Shown one piece after another: positions 23,232 through 29,296 of a stretch of 39,358 nucleotides of DNA. Origin of the DNA: a virus; IMG/VR virus record IMGVR_UViG_3300037153_000531, positions 1 to 39,358 of that record; one strand, given 5' to 3'. The position numbers were made by a program, and so were the translations under genes. The stretch's first letter is position 1. Every line of letters starts with the position of its first letter. Under the pieces are notes generated by a model. The model had not been told where the DNA came from and did no database searches. It was given only the letters and a program-made list of their open reading frames with translations.

Positions 23232-24299
23232 ATGGAATGGCGCTGCCCGTCCGGGCACGTCGTCCCCGGTGCGGCCGAGTTCGATATGTGGTGCCCGGAG
23301 TGCGGGGACAAGGTAATCGCGATCAAGGAGGTCAGCGTGACTGACAACAGCGAGATGGTGGCGGCCATGCAAAGCGGCGCCACCATCCCCGTCCCGTTCA
23401 GCGAGACGATGCAGAAGCCGAAGCTGGCCGCGGCGCTCGCCGCGTTCCAGGCCGAGATGCCGAGGGTCGCCAAGAGCCGCAAGGTGGAAATCCAGCCGCG
23501 GGAGGGCCGGGCCTATTCCTACGAGTACGCCGAGCTGGGCGCCGTCAACGACGCGGCGATGCCGCTGCTGGGCAAGCACGGCCTGTCGTTCTCGGCCAAG
23601 CCGACGTGGGTGTACCGCCCTGAGTCCACCCCCGTCTTCTGCCTGATCTACAAGCTGATGCACTCCTCGGGCGAGCAGGAGGTCGGGGTGTGGCCGCTGC
23701 CGTCGCCGGGGAACGCGGGGATGCAGGCGCTCGGGTCAGCGATCACCTACGCCCGCCGGTACGCCTTCCAGGCGGTGACCGGGGTGGCCCCGGCGCCGGG
23801 TGAGGATGACGACGGGGCGGCTGCGGAAGATGCCCCCCGGCCGGATGTGCAGGCGGTGCCGTCCGACCGCAAGGCGGACGACGTGCAGAAGCGGCGGATC
23901 AACAACCGGCTGACCGAGATGGGCATCGCGGACAACGAGGAAACCCGGATGGGCTGGGTGTCGGGGGTGCTGGGCGCCTACTACGAGCACCTGGCCGACC
24001 TGACCCGCGAGGATGCGCTGGCGGCGATCGAGCGGCTGAAGCCAGCGAACCGGCAGGGCCGCAACGTGGTGATCGAGGCGCTGAAGGGCATCGGGCTCAC
24101 CGCGCAGGAAGACGTGATCGCCAAGCTGGCCGAGTGGACCGGCCGGGAGATCGGGTCCACCGGGGACCTGTGCATGGCGGAGGTCGAGATGGTGCACCGC
24201 AAGGCGACGGGGATCAGGGCGGAGATGGACGCGCAGAACCACGCGGCGGAGGGCGAGCGCGCGGAGGAGGCCAGCGATGACAAGCCTGCCGATGCGTGA
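23232..24299 (+). CDS. erf: ERF-family single-strand annealing protein with N-terminal zinc ribbon
   Basis: The full form has 355 residues from ATG 23232 (ribosome site GAGGAGAAG). Residues 1-35 are a zinc ribbon (Cys5, His9, Cys21, Cys24). The ERF domain spans about 52-190 (MQKPKLAAALAAFQAEMP, then YEYAELGAVNDAAMPLLGKHGLSF and ALGSAITYARRYAFQAVTGV). ERF proteins anneal complementary single strands and drive phage recombination and genome circularisation. The C-terminal 160 residues are acidic and helical and may bind SSB or partners. A GTG at 23337 with a perfect ribosome site would give a form without the ribbon. The resolvase-like gene lies in the same operon. Confidence 0.88.
   Translation: MEWRCPSGHVVPGAAEFDMWCPECGDKVIAIKEVSVTDNSEMVAAMQSGATIPVPFSETMQKPKLAAALAAFQAEMPRVAKSRKVEIQPREGRAYSYEYAELGAVNDAAMPLLGKHGLSFSAKPTWVYRPESTPVFCLIYKLMHSSGEQEVGVWPLPSPGNAGMQALGSAITYARRYAFQAVTGVAPAPGEDDDGAAAEDAPRPDVQAVPSDRKADDVQKRRINNRLTEMGIADNEETRMGWVSGVLGAYYEHLADLTREDALAAIERLKPANRQGRNVVIEALKGIGLTAQEDVIAKLAEWTGREIGSTGDLCMAEVEMVHRKATGIRAEMDAQNHAAEGERAEEASDDKPADA
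23337..24299 (+). CDS. Predicted internally initiated ERF protein without zinc ribbon (320 aa)
   Basis: GTG 23337 is in frame with the longer form and is preceded by AAGGAGG with a 5-base spacing, a stronger ribosome site than that of the upstream ATG. The product MTDNSEMVAAMQSG begins where most ERF proteins begin. Either both forms are made, or the ribbon is a short leader reading frame that has been joined in frame. Confidence 0.55.
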   Translation: MTDNSEMVAAMQSGATIPVPFSETMQKPKLAAALAAFQAEMPRVAKSRKVEIQPREGRAYSYEYAELGAVNDAAMPLLGKHGLSFSAKPTWVYRPESTPVFCLIYKLMHSSGEQEVGVWPLPSPGNAGMQALGSAITYARRYAFQAVTGVAPAPGEDDDGAAAEDAPRPDVQAVPSDRKADDVQKRRINNRLTEMGIADNEETRMGWVSGVLGAYYEHLADLTREDALAAIERLKPANRQGRNVVIEALKGIGLTAQEDVIAKLAEWTGREIGSTGDLCMAEVEMVHRKATGIRAEMDAQNHAAEGERAEEASDDKPADA

Positions 24300-24486
24300 C
24301 GACGAGTTCGCGGCGATCGAGAAGGAAGTGTGGCTCTACGCGGAGAACGTGCCGCTGTCGGCCGAGTCGGCGCTGGCGCTGCTGGGCGAGGCGATCCGGG
24401 CCAGGGCCAACGAAGCGCAGCTCATCAACCGGGTGCGGGCGCTGGAGGGCGTCAAGGTGTACCCGCTGAGGAGGAGGTCACTGTGA
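24277..24486 (+). CDS. Small helical protein (69 aa)
   Basis: ATG 24277 follows GGAGGCCAGCG inside the end of the ERF gene (23-base overlap). The sequence MRDDEFAAIEKEVWLYAENVPLSAESALALLGEAIRARANEAQL is a run of amphipathic helices with a basic end (YPLRRRSL). No family known. It is probably made together with ERF and could bind it. Confidence 0.6.
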   Translation: MTSLPMRDDEFAAIEKEVWLYAENVPLSAESALALLGEAIRARANEAQLINRVRALEGVKVYPLRRRSL

Positions 24487-24701
24487 GGCGGATGACGATG
24501 CGCGCGGCGATCACGTGCGAGACGGCGGAGGGCAGGCGGTGCCGGTGCCGGTGCGGCGGGCTGCTGCACGGCCGGGGCCGGGTGTCCGAGGCTCAGATCG
24601 CGGCGCTGCCGGAGGAAGACCCGCATCACGCGCAGCCGCCGAAGCCGCGGAAGACGGCGCGGCAGCGGCAGGAGGAAGCCGGGCAGGAGGTGCTGTGGTG
24701 A
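24483..24701 (+). CDS. Small basic Cys-rich protein (72 aa)
   Basis: GTG 24483 overlaps the previous stop by 4 bases, after GAGGAGGTCACT. It has CETAEGRRCRCRCGGLLHG, a C-x8-C-x-C-x-C arrangement with a His, then a basic, Pro-rich tail (HHAQPPKPRKTARQRQEEAG). A zinc-bound nucleic-acid-binding peptide is plausible. Function unknown. Confidence 0.6.
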   Translation: MRRMTMRAAITCETAEGRRCRCRCGGLLHGRGRVSEAQIAALPEEDPHHAQPPKPRKTARQRQEEAGQEVLW

Positions 24702-24898
24702 GCGTGAGCCGGAGCGAGCCGAACATCAGCCTGGCCGACCACATGAAGTGGCTGGAGTCGATCGGGCAGGCGGAGGGCTGCACCTGCGACTTCATCTGGA
24801 AGCCGCGCCTGATGCTGTGGGTGCGGAAGAACACCGACCGGGCCTGCCCGGCGCACGGGGCCGGGCAGTGCCGGGGCAACGGTGACTGCACATGCTGA
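24698..24898 (+). CDS. Small Cys-rich protein (66 aa)
   Basis: GTG 24698 overlaps the previous stop (gtga) and follows GGAGG. The body LADHMKWLESIGQAEGCTCDF is followed by CPAHGAGQCRGNGDCTC, giving six Cys and one His near the C-terminus. Probably zinc-binding. Function unknown. Confidence 0.6.
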   Translation: MSVSRSEPNISLADHMKWLESIGQAEGCTCDFIWKPRLMLWVRKNTDRACPAHGAGQCRGNGDCTC

Positions 24899-25533
24899 GC
24901 GCCGAGCCGGGCCGCATCGCGCGGCTGCCGCACGACAAGCACGGCCGGGCGGTGCCCTGGTTCGTGGCCTGGATCGACGGGGTGCCCGACTTCCGCGTCG
25001 TCAAGCCGGGTGCCATCGCCGCGGCCCAGGCCGGGCGGGGGCTGTGCTGGGTGTGCGGGATCGCGTTCCAGCGGCAGGAGGACCGGGCGTTCGTCATCGG
25101 CCCGATGTGCGCGGTCAACCGGGTGTCCGCCGAGCCTGGCTCGCACCTGGACTGCGCGGTGTTCTCGGCGGTGACCTGCCCGTTCCTGACGACGCCGCAG
25201 ATGATCCGCCGGGAGCGGCGGATGCCGGAAGGGACCGTGCTGCCTGCCGGGGAGATGATCCGCCGCAATCCGGGCGTGGCCCTGGTGTGGGTGACCGGGT
25301 ACAGGTCGTGGTCCACGTCCAGGCCGGAGGGCGGCGGGGTGCTGTTCCGCATCGGTGAGCCGAAGCGGGTCCTGTGGTTCGCGCGGGGCCGGGAGGCGAC
25401 CAGGGCGGAGGTGCTGGAGTCGATCAGCTCCGGACTGCCGATCCTGCGGGACATGGCCGAGTCCGAGGGGCCGGGCGCGGTGGCGGAGCTGGAGCGGATG
25501 CACGCCCGCGCTCTCGGGCTGGTGCCCGCGTGA
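24892..25533 (+). CDS. Conserved-looking hypothetical protein (213 aa)
   Basis: ATG 24892 lies inside the previous gene end. It begins MLSAEPGRIARLPHDKHGRAVPWFVAWIDG and contains a split zinc site: CWVCG (about residue 52), MCAVNR and CAVFSAVTCPF further on. The middle has a beta-rich segment (ALVWVTGYRSWSTSR, GVLFRIGEPKRVLWFARGR). Similar architectures occur in actinophage accessory genes. Its role is unknown; co-transcription with ERF and resolvase hints at DNA metabolism. Confidence 0.7.
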   Translation: MLSAEPGRIARLPHDKHGRAVPWFVAWIDGVPDFRVVKPGAIAAAQAGRGLCWVCGIAFQRQEDRAFVIGPMCAVNRVSAEPGSHLDCAVFSAVTCPFLTTPQMIRRERRMPEGTVLPAGEMIRRNPGVALVWVTGYRSWSTSRPEGGGVLFRIGEPKRVLWFARGREATRAEVLESISSGLPILRDMAESEGPGAVAELERMHARALGLVPA

Positions 25534-25964
25534 ACCAGGGCCGGGCGAACAAGCGGCTGGGCGCCAGCGCGGAGTCCCGGTGCAAGGCGGCGCTGATGGG
25601 CGACGGCTACCTGGTGTGGAAGTCGGCCAGGTCGCTGACGGTTGCGGACCTGATCGCGGCCAAGCCGGGCGAGTGGCTGCTGGTGCAGGTGAAGGGCGGC
25701 GCCAAGGTGATGACCCACGACGACTGGAATCAGCTCTACGAGATCGCCCGCACGCTGTCGTCGGGCGGGCACGGCGGCGCGTTCACGCGGGTGCACGCGA
25801 TCATCGCGGACTGGCCCGCGCGGACTTCGACGCGGTGGGGTCCGATGCGGCTGCGGCGGATCAGCGGCAGGCATGTCTCGTCCACGCGGACGTGGCCGAC
25901 CGAGCCGTTCAGCACCGACGAGGTGGAGGAGGCGAGCAGTGCACGTCCTGGCGGTGGTGAGTGA
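25530..25964 (+). CDS. Holliday-junction-resolvase-like PD-(D/E)xK nuclease (144 aa)
   Basis: GTG 25530 overlaps the previous stop. The start NKRLGASAESRCKAAL, then GYLVWKSARS, Asp40 in TVADLIA and the strand LLVQVKGGAK form the order of a small archaeal-Hjc-type resolvase. The catalytic residues would be Glu15, Asp40 and the Gln53-x-Lys55 pair, with Gln in place of the usual Glu. Such enzymes cut four-way junctions made during recombination. Co-location with ERF in one operon supports a recombination role. The Gln variant occurs in some members of the fold, so activity should be tested. Confidence 0.7.
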   Translation: MNQGRANKRLGASAESRCKAALMGDGYLVWKSARSLTVADLIAAKPGEWLLVQVKGGAKVMTHDDWNQLYEIARTLSSGGHGGAFTRVHAIIADWPARTSTRWGPMRLRRISGRHVSSTRTWPTEPFSTDEVEEASSARPGGGE

Positions 25965-26049
25965 GTGGTTCCGGGTCGCCGGGGTGGTGGCGGCGGTGCT
26001 GATAGCCGTGATCAATACGTTCTGGCCCGAGCAGAAGGGACGCCGATGA
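25939..26049 (+). CDS. Membrane microprotein (36 aa)
   Basis: GTG 25939 follows GGAGGAGG with good spacing and overlaps the resolvase end by 26 bases. A single hydrophobic helix (VAGVVAAVLIAVINTFW) is followed by the charged end PEQKGRR, which would leave a basic tail in the cytoplasm. It overlaps the next start (atga). Function unknown. Confidence 0.55.
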   Translation: MHVLAVVSEWFRVAGVVAAVLIAVINTFWPEQKGRR

Positions 26050-26243
26050 GCTGCAAGACGTGCGGCGGCACCGGGCGGGTGGTCGAGCGCCCGCTCCCGG
26101 CCGCGACGGTGGGCGGGGTGCCTGCCCCGGTGGAGTATTTCGAGCTGCTGCCGTTCGGGCACCCGGATGCCGACCTGGACAGCGAGGTGTGGCTGTGCCC
26201 GGACTGCTGGTTCCTCGACCCGCCGCAGGGCGGCGAGGGCTGA
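26046..26243 (+). CDS. Zinc-ribbon protein with DnaJ-like CxxCxGxG (65 aa)
   Basis: MSCKTCGGTGRVVERPL holds the CxxCxGxG element of DnaJ-type zinc ribbons, and WLCPDCWFLDPP supplies the second Cys pair, so one complete zinc site is present. It starts at ATG 26046 in overlap with the previous gene. Function unknown; this is one of the clearest of the many small zinc proteins here. Confidence 0.65.
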   Translation: MSCKTCGGTGRVVERPLPAATVGGVPAPVEYFELLPFGHPDADLDSEVWLCPDCWFLDPPQGGEG

Positions 26244-26268
26244 GCTGTGGACAACGAGAGGAGAACCT

Positions 26269-26511
26269 GTGGACATCCTGGGCAAGCTGCGTGAGGCCAC
26301 CGAGGATTACGAGGCCCGGAAGCGGCAGGCGGACGAGGCGCTGCTGACGCGGAACAGGTACATCGTCGCTGCGGCGCTGGAGACGACGCTGAGCTACGAG
26401 GAGATCGGGCAGGCGGCGGGCATCACGGTGTCCGGCGTGTGGAAAGTCGCGGAGGCGGCGGGGGTCAGCCGCCAGCGTGTGCAGCGGCGCCTCTTGGGGG
26501 ACGGCGTGTGA
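26269..26511 (+). CDS. Helix-turn-helix protein (80 aa)
   Basis: GTG 26269 follows AGAGGAG. After a charged helix (LREATEDYEARKRQADEALL) comes SYEEIGQAAGITVSGVWKV, a good HTH, and then AEAAGVSRQRVQRRL, which may be a second recognition helix. The protein resembles small actinophage regulators of the sigma-region-4-like or AsnC-like HTH type. Its last 47 bases overlap the end of the opposing gene 26465-27025, so the two could interfere through antisense transcription. Confidence 0.7.
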   Translation: MDILGKLREATEDYEARKRQADEALLTRNRYIVAAALETTLSYEEIGQAAGITVSGVWKVAEAAGVSRQRVQRRLLGDGV

Positions 26512-27025
26512 CCTCGAAGTCGGTGAACTGCCTGGTGGTGTAGCGGGCCAGCAGGCGCCACGCCCCGGCCGGGTCTAGCGGGTCGTCGCGGTCCACGGCG
26601 ATGACGGCTTTCATGAACCCGGTCCGGGGCGGGTCCATGCGCGGGTCGGGGCAGCCGATGTGCGGGCTCCAGGTGTCGAGGCAGTACATCGTGCCGGGAT
26701 ACATCGGCGGGTGCCAGTCGTCGTCGTAGGCGGCGAGGCCGCGGATGCGGGTGCCGTCGTTGCGGAGCACGAGCTGGTGGGTGTACCGGGTGTAGGCGGT
26801 GTCGGTGTGCAGGCCGGTGCCGCCGCGGAGCAGCAGGAAGTGCACGCCGTCGCTGTCGTGGCCGAACGACTTGAGGGCACGCGCCTTGCCCGCGCCGAGG
26901 GCGTAGTGCATCGCGTCATCTGAGACATCGGTGGTGATGCCGGGCTGCTGCACGGCGACGAACCAGAGCAGCGGGTTGGGCCGCTCGTTCTCGGTCAGCC
27001 TGTGGTCTTCGCTGATCGTCGGCAT
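26465..27025 (-). CDS. Candidate 2-oxoglutarate/Fe(II)-dependent oxygenase (186 aa)
   Basis: The central part reads VHFLLLRGGTGLHTDTAYTRYTHQ, then MYPGTMYCLDTWSPHIGCPD. His73-x-Asp75 and His122 have the spacing and strand context of the iron-binding HxD...H triad in the double-stranded beta-helix fold, and Arg129 or Arg134 could hold 2-oxoglutarate. Length is small but within the range of compact members. Phage members are known to hydroxylate nucleobases or proteins; the substrate here is unknown. The call rests on motif pattern only. The ribosome site is weak (AGCTGGCGCC). Its 3' end overlaps the opposing HTH gene. Confidence 0.5.
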   Translation of the reverse strand: MPTISEDHRLTENERPNPLLWFVAVQQPGITTDVSDDAMHYALGAGKARALKSFGHDSDGVHFLLLRGGTGLHTDTAYTRYTHQLVLRNDGTRIRGLAAYDDDWHPPMYPGTMYCLDTWSPHIGCPDPRMDPPRTGFMKAVIAVDRDDPLDPAGAWRLLARYTTRQFTDFEVTRRPPRGAAAHAGG

Positions 27026-27034
27026 GGCGCCAGC

Positions 27035-27241
27035 TTAGAACGGCGGCTCGCACTGGCACGAGGGGCCGTGGTGCACGCCGCTGTCGTCTTCGTAGCATCC
27101 CTTGCGGGCGGCGAGGAGGGCGCGGGCGAGGGCTGCGCCGCGGTGGGCTACTTCGGGGTCTTGACGCCGTGGGCTCGGCCAGAGGGACCTGCGGCGAGAG
27201 TAGGGCTGAGCATCGGCGTCCACCCGTTCTGGGCTGCTCAT
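27035..27241 (-). CDS. Small hypothetical protein (68 aa)
   Basis: Begins MSSPERVDADAQPYSRRRSLWPSPRRQDPEVAHRGAALARALLAARKGCYEDD and ends with HHGPSCQCEPPF. A basic N-terminal half, one amphipathic helix and a C-terminal Cys/His cluster (one Cys, then CQC) are visible. It is the first gene after the gene-free region. No strong ribosome site. Function unknown. Confidence 0.5.
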   Translation of the reverse strand: MSSPERVDADAQPYSRRRSLWPSPRRQDPEVAHRGAALARALLAARKGCYEDDSGVHHGPSCQCEPPF

Positions 27242-27698
27242 ACGCCCAGTATGACGGGCTTTGGTTACAGCTAGTGGCCACGCGGGTGACGGTACGGTCT
27301 GTGCTTTGGTTGCTCACCTTCACCGGGAGTTGTAGCGGTGAGGGTGGTCAGCCCAAGTTCCTCGGTGGCCGGTGGGTTCCGCCGAAGGCGGGTTCCGCCG
27401 GGCCGCGCCCTTGACCTGGCCTGCATGGGTGCAGGCCGTAAGTTGTGGCTAATCTGCCGCGACAGCGGCAGGTTAGAGCAAGGAACCGCGCCACATTGCG
27501 CATCACGCCGGGGATTCGCCATTCTCAGCAGTGGCCCACACGCCGCGTGTTCGAGCATAGGAGACTAGCTCCTGGTGGTATTTCCCACCGGAGTTGAGTT
27601 ATGCTCTACCTGATATCTGGTACCGGCAGACTATACCGGGCAGGCCCGCCGGGCAAGGGGTCGCGACAGCACCCTTGTTGGCCGTCCGGCTCTTTCGG
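27242..27698. other. Gene-free structured region (457 bp), candidate ncRNA or replication/control region
   Basis: No supported gene on either strand. It holds two 9-base repeats of GCTTTGGTT (27258-27266, 27303-27311) and two 11-base repeats of GGGTTCCGCCG (27374-27384, 27390-27400). There is an 8-bp hairpin (27418-27425 with 27430-27437), a 12-bp hairpin with one wobble (27449-27460 with 27465-27476) and a 9-bp hairpin with one bulge (27569-27578 with 27585-27593). A minus-strand TATAGT, with a poorly spaced TTGCCC, near 27626-27655 could start a leftward RNA through all of them. Confidence 0.55.
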
Positions 27699-27737
27699 CC
27701 CCGGCCCCGCCGTAGCCCCCCCGCGGCGGGGCCGGGG
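27699..27737 (-). terminator. Strong terminator hairpin after the long leftward block
   Basis: A perfect 14-bp stem (27699-27712 with 27724-27737, 11-base loop) lies one base beyond the stop codon of gene 27739-27882. It has no U-tract but is nearly all G/C. It closes the leftward block that begins near 33098. Confidence 0.75.
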
Positions 27738-27738
27738 A

Positions 27739-27882
27739 TTACTCCCCGATCGTGGTCACCCCGACCTGGCACGTCTCGCACCAGAGCATGTAGCCGCCGA
27801 ACACCCTGATCTCGCGCAGGTCGTGGTAGCGGTGCAGCCGCCAGAACCCGAGCACCCGGCGCAGCTCACGGAACAGGCCCAA
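27739..27882 (-). CDS. Small protein with TTG start (47 aa)
   Basis: The TTG at 27882 follows GGAGGAGGGCC. The protein MGLFRELRRVLGFWRLHRYHDLREIRVFGGYMLWCETC ends GVTTIGE. It is basic with an amphipathic helix and one CxxC pair near the end. It overlaps the upstream gene by 17 bases. Last gene before the 14-bp terminator. Function unknown. Confidence 0.5.
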   Translation of the reverse strand: MGLFRELRRVLGFWRLHRYHDLREIRVFGGYMLWCETCQVGVTTIGE

Positions 27883-28048
27883 GGCCCTCCTCCAGCTTCG
27901 CCCTGAGCTGAGGCCAGAGCCGCGCCGCCTGGTCCGGGCTCAGGTAGACCCGCTTGGTGCGCTTCGCCCGCCCGATCATGACGACGAGCCACTGGCGCGT
28001 GTCGTCGGACCACTCCACGACCACCTGGCCGTACTCGGGCTCGCTCAT
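27866..28048 (-). CDS. Small hypothetical protein (60 aa)
   Basis: The sequence MSEPEYGQVVVEWSDDTRQWLVVMIGRAKRTKRVYLS has a three-stranded beta pattern, followed by a helix (PDQAARLWPQLRAKLEEGL). This compact beta-beta-beta-alpha order suggests a small folded domain, perhaps nucleic-acid binding given its basic loop. The ATG overlaps the upstream stop (atga). Function unknown. Confidence 0.6.
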   Translation of the reverse strand: MSEPEYGQVVVEWSDDTRQWLVVMIGRAKRTKRVYLSPDQAARLWPQLRAKLEEGLGPVP

Positions 28049-28743
28049 ATCGGGTCCAGCGGCACGTCGGCCATCTCCTCCAGCCCGGCTTCGGCCGCCA
28101 CCCCGTCCTGCCAGGTGAAGAACCGCACCAGCTTGACCTTCGGCACCCGGTAGGCGGGCATCATCCCGTCATCGAGGACCAGGTTCACCATCTGGTAGTC
28201 CGCCGCGGTGACCACGACGGCGGGCCGCTTGGCCTGGGTCCGCCCGACTGTGTGGATGAACTCCCGGTCCGCCGCCATCATCACGTCGTTGTCGATGATC
28301 CGGCGACGCGGCCACGACTCGTCATGCAAGAAGGGGCACAGTCCGCCGATCGCGATCTCGATGCACCGCTCGTGCACCGGGGCCTCGATGAACAGCCCGT
28401 CCGGCGCGATCGACGCCACGTCGCCGTACAGGGCGACATCGCCGGTCATCCGCTTCCCGCACATCGCGCACACCCTGCGCTCCCAGCAGAACCGGGCGCG
28501 GCGGTAGTCGAGCACCCCGAAGTTGGCTGGCTTCCGGCCGCCGAACTGCTCCACGATGAACGGGATGGGCAGGTTCCGGCGCGTGTCGATCGGCAGGTGC
28601 CGCACCTCCTCGGGCCACTTGGCCGCTTCCAGGGCTTGCAGCGTCTCGCGGGCCTTGGCCTCCTCGCGCTGGACCTGGGCCAGGCGGCGGTGCTCCCGCG
28701 CGACCCGCCCGGACGGGCCTTTCCTGCTACGTCGCTTCGGCAT
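28045..28743 (-). CDS. Conserved-looking hypothetical protein with HNH-like zinc core (232 aa)
   Basis: A basic N-terminus (MPKRRSRKGPSGRVAREHRRL) and coiled segment precede the central CAMCGKRMTGDVALYGD and VHERCIEIAIGGLCPF. The C-x2-C then H-x2-C pattern forms one zinc site of the kind found in treble-clef or HNH-like folds, but no HNH catalytic triad is clear. The C-terminal third (RTQAKRPAVVVTAADYQMVNL) is alpha/beta. This type of protein is frequent in actinophages and actinobacterial genomes, with no known role. Confidence 0.65.
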   Translation of the reverse strand: MPKRRSRKGPSGRVAREHRRLAQVQREEAKARETLQALEAAKWPEEVRHLPIDTRRNLPIPFIVEQFGGRKPANFGVLDYRRARFCWERRVCAMCGKRMTGDVALYGDVASIAPDGLFIEAPVHERCIEIAIGGLCPFLHDESWPRRRIIDNDVMMAADREFIHTVGRTQAKRPAVVVTAADYQMVNLVLDDGMMPAYRVPKVKLVRFFTWQDGVAAEAGLEEMADVPLDPI

Positions 28744-28972
28744 CCGGCTCCTCCCGCGGTCCCTGGTTGATCTCCTCCTCGTAGCCGCCGAGCGTGAACA
28801 GCAGCCCGGCCTTGAGTTCGGTCACGGTGGGCCTGCGCCCGGCCGCCTCCATGAACTCGTCCACGATCCGGTCGATCGCGTCGCCCATGATGTCGGCCGG
28901 GCCGTCGCCCCACATCAGGCCGGAACCGAGGGCGAAGCTGTTGCCCTCCTCGTCCTGCTCCCACCAGCCCAT
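28727..28972 (-). CDS. Small acidic protein (81 aa)
   Basis: ATG 28972 follows GGAGGAGGAGCAC. The protein begins MGWWEQDEEGNSFALGSGLMWGDGPADIMGDAIDRIVDEFMEAAGRRPTVTELKAGLLF and has two helices separated by a short loop. The acidic, Trp-rich N-terminus is striking. It overlaps the downstream gene by 17 bases and the upstream one by 1. Similar short proteins occur in many actinophages. Function unknown. Confidence 0.6.
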   Translation of the reverse strand: MGWWEQDEEGNSFALGSGLMWGDGPADIMGDAIDRIVDEFMEAAGRRPTVTELKAGLLFTLGGYEEEINQGPREEPDAEAT

Positions 28973-29277
28973 CAGTGCTCCTCCTCCACGTGCTCGTGCC
29001 AGGTGGCGCCGCCGTCCGGGCCGACGACGTACCCCGCGTGCATCAGCTCGCCCTCGGGCGGGCGGGGGTGCACGACGAAGCAGCAGCCGCACGCGGCGGG
29101 ATGCCACACCACCTGCTCGTGGCCCATCTCGCGGATCGACTCGATGGCGTTGCCGATGCCCGCGATCTGGATGAACGGCAGGGTGATCTTGTTGCCCGCC
29201 TCGTCTACCGTGATCGTCACCATCAGCTCAGCCTCGACGGGCGGGCCGCCTGGTTCGGGGAACGGGATGTGGCTCAT
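28972..29277 (-). CDS. Hypothetical protein (101 aa)
   Basis: Begins MSHIPFPEPGGPPVEAELMVTITVDEAGNKITLPFIQIAGI and has a three-stranded beta sheet plus one helix (AIESIREMGHEQVVW), then HPAACGCCFVVHP with three Cys and flanking His. The start has the full motif AGGAACCAGC followed by AA and ATG. Function unknown; a metal site is possible. Confidence 0.6.
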   Translation of the reverse strand: MSHIPFPEPGGPPVEAELMVTITVDEAGNKITLPFIQIAGIGNAIESIREMGHEQVVWHPAACGCCFVVHPRPPEGELMHAGYVVGPDGGATWHEHVEEEH

Positions 29278-29296
29278 TTGCTGGTTCCTCTCGTTG

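Noticed and set aside
27496-27597. Possible 33-codon gene with TTG start after AGGAACC
   Set aside because: No matching spacing of the start motif, no protein-like features, and it lies in the structured noncoding region.
27541-27620. tRNA-like elements (GTTCGAGC, TAGCTCCTGGTGG)
   Set aside because: I could not build an acceptor stem plus D, anticodon and T arms with proper spacing; the stretch fits a simple bulged hairpin better.
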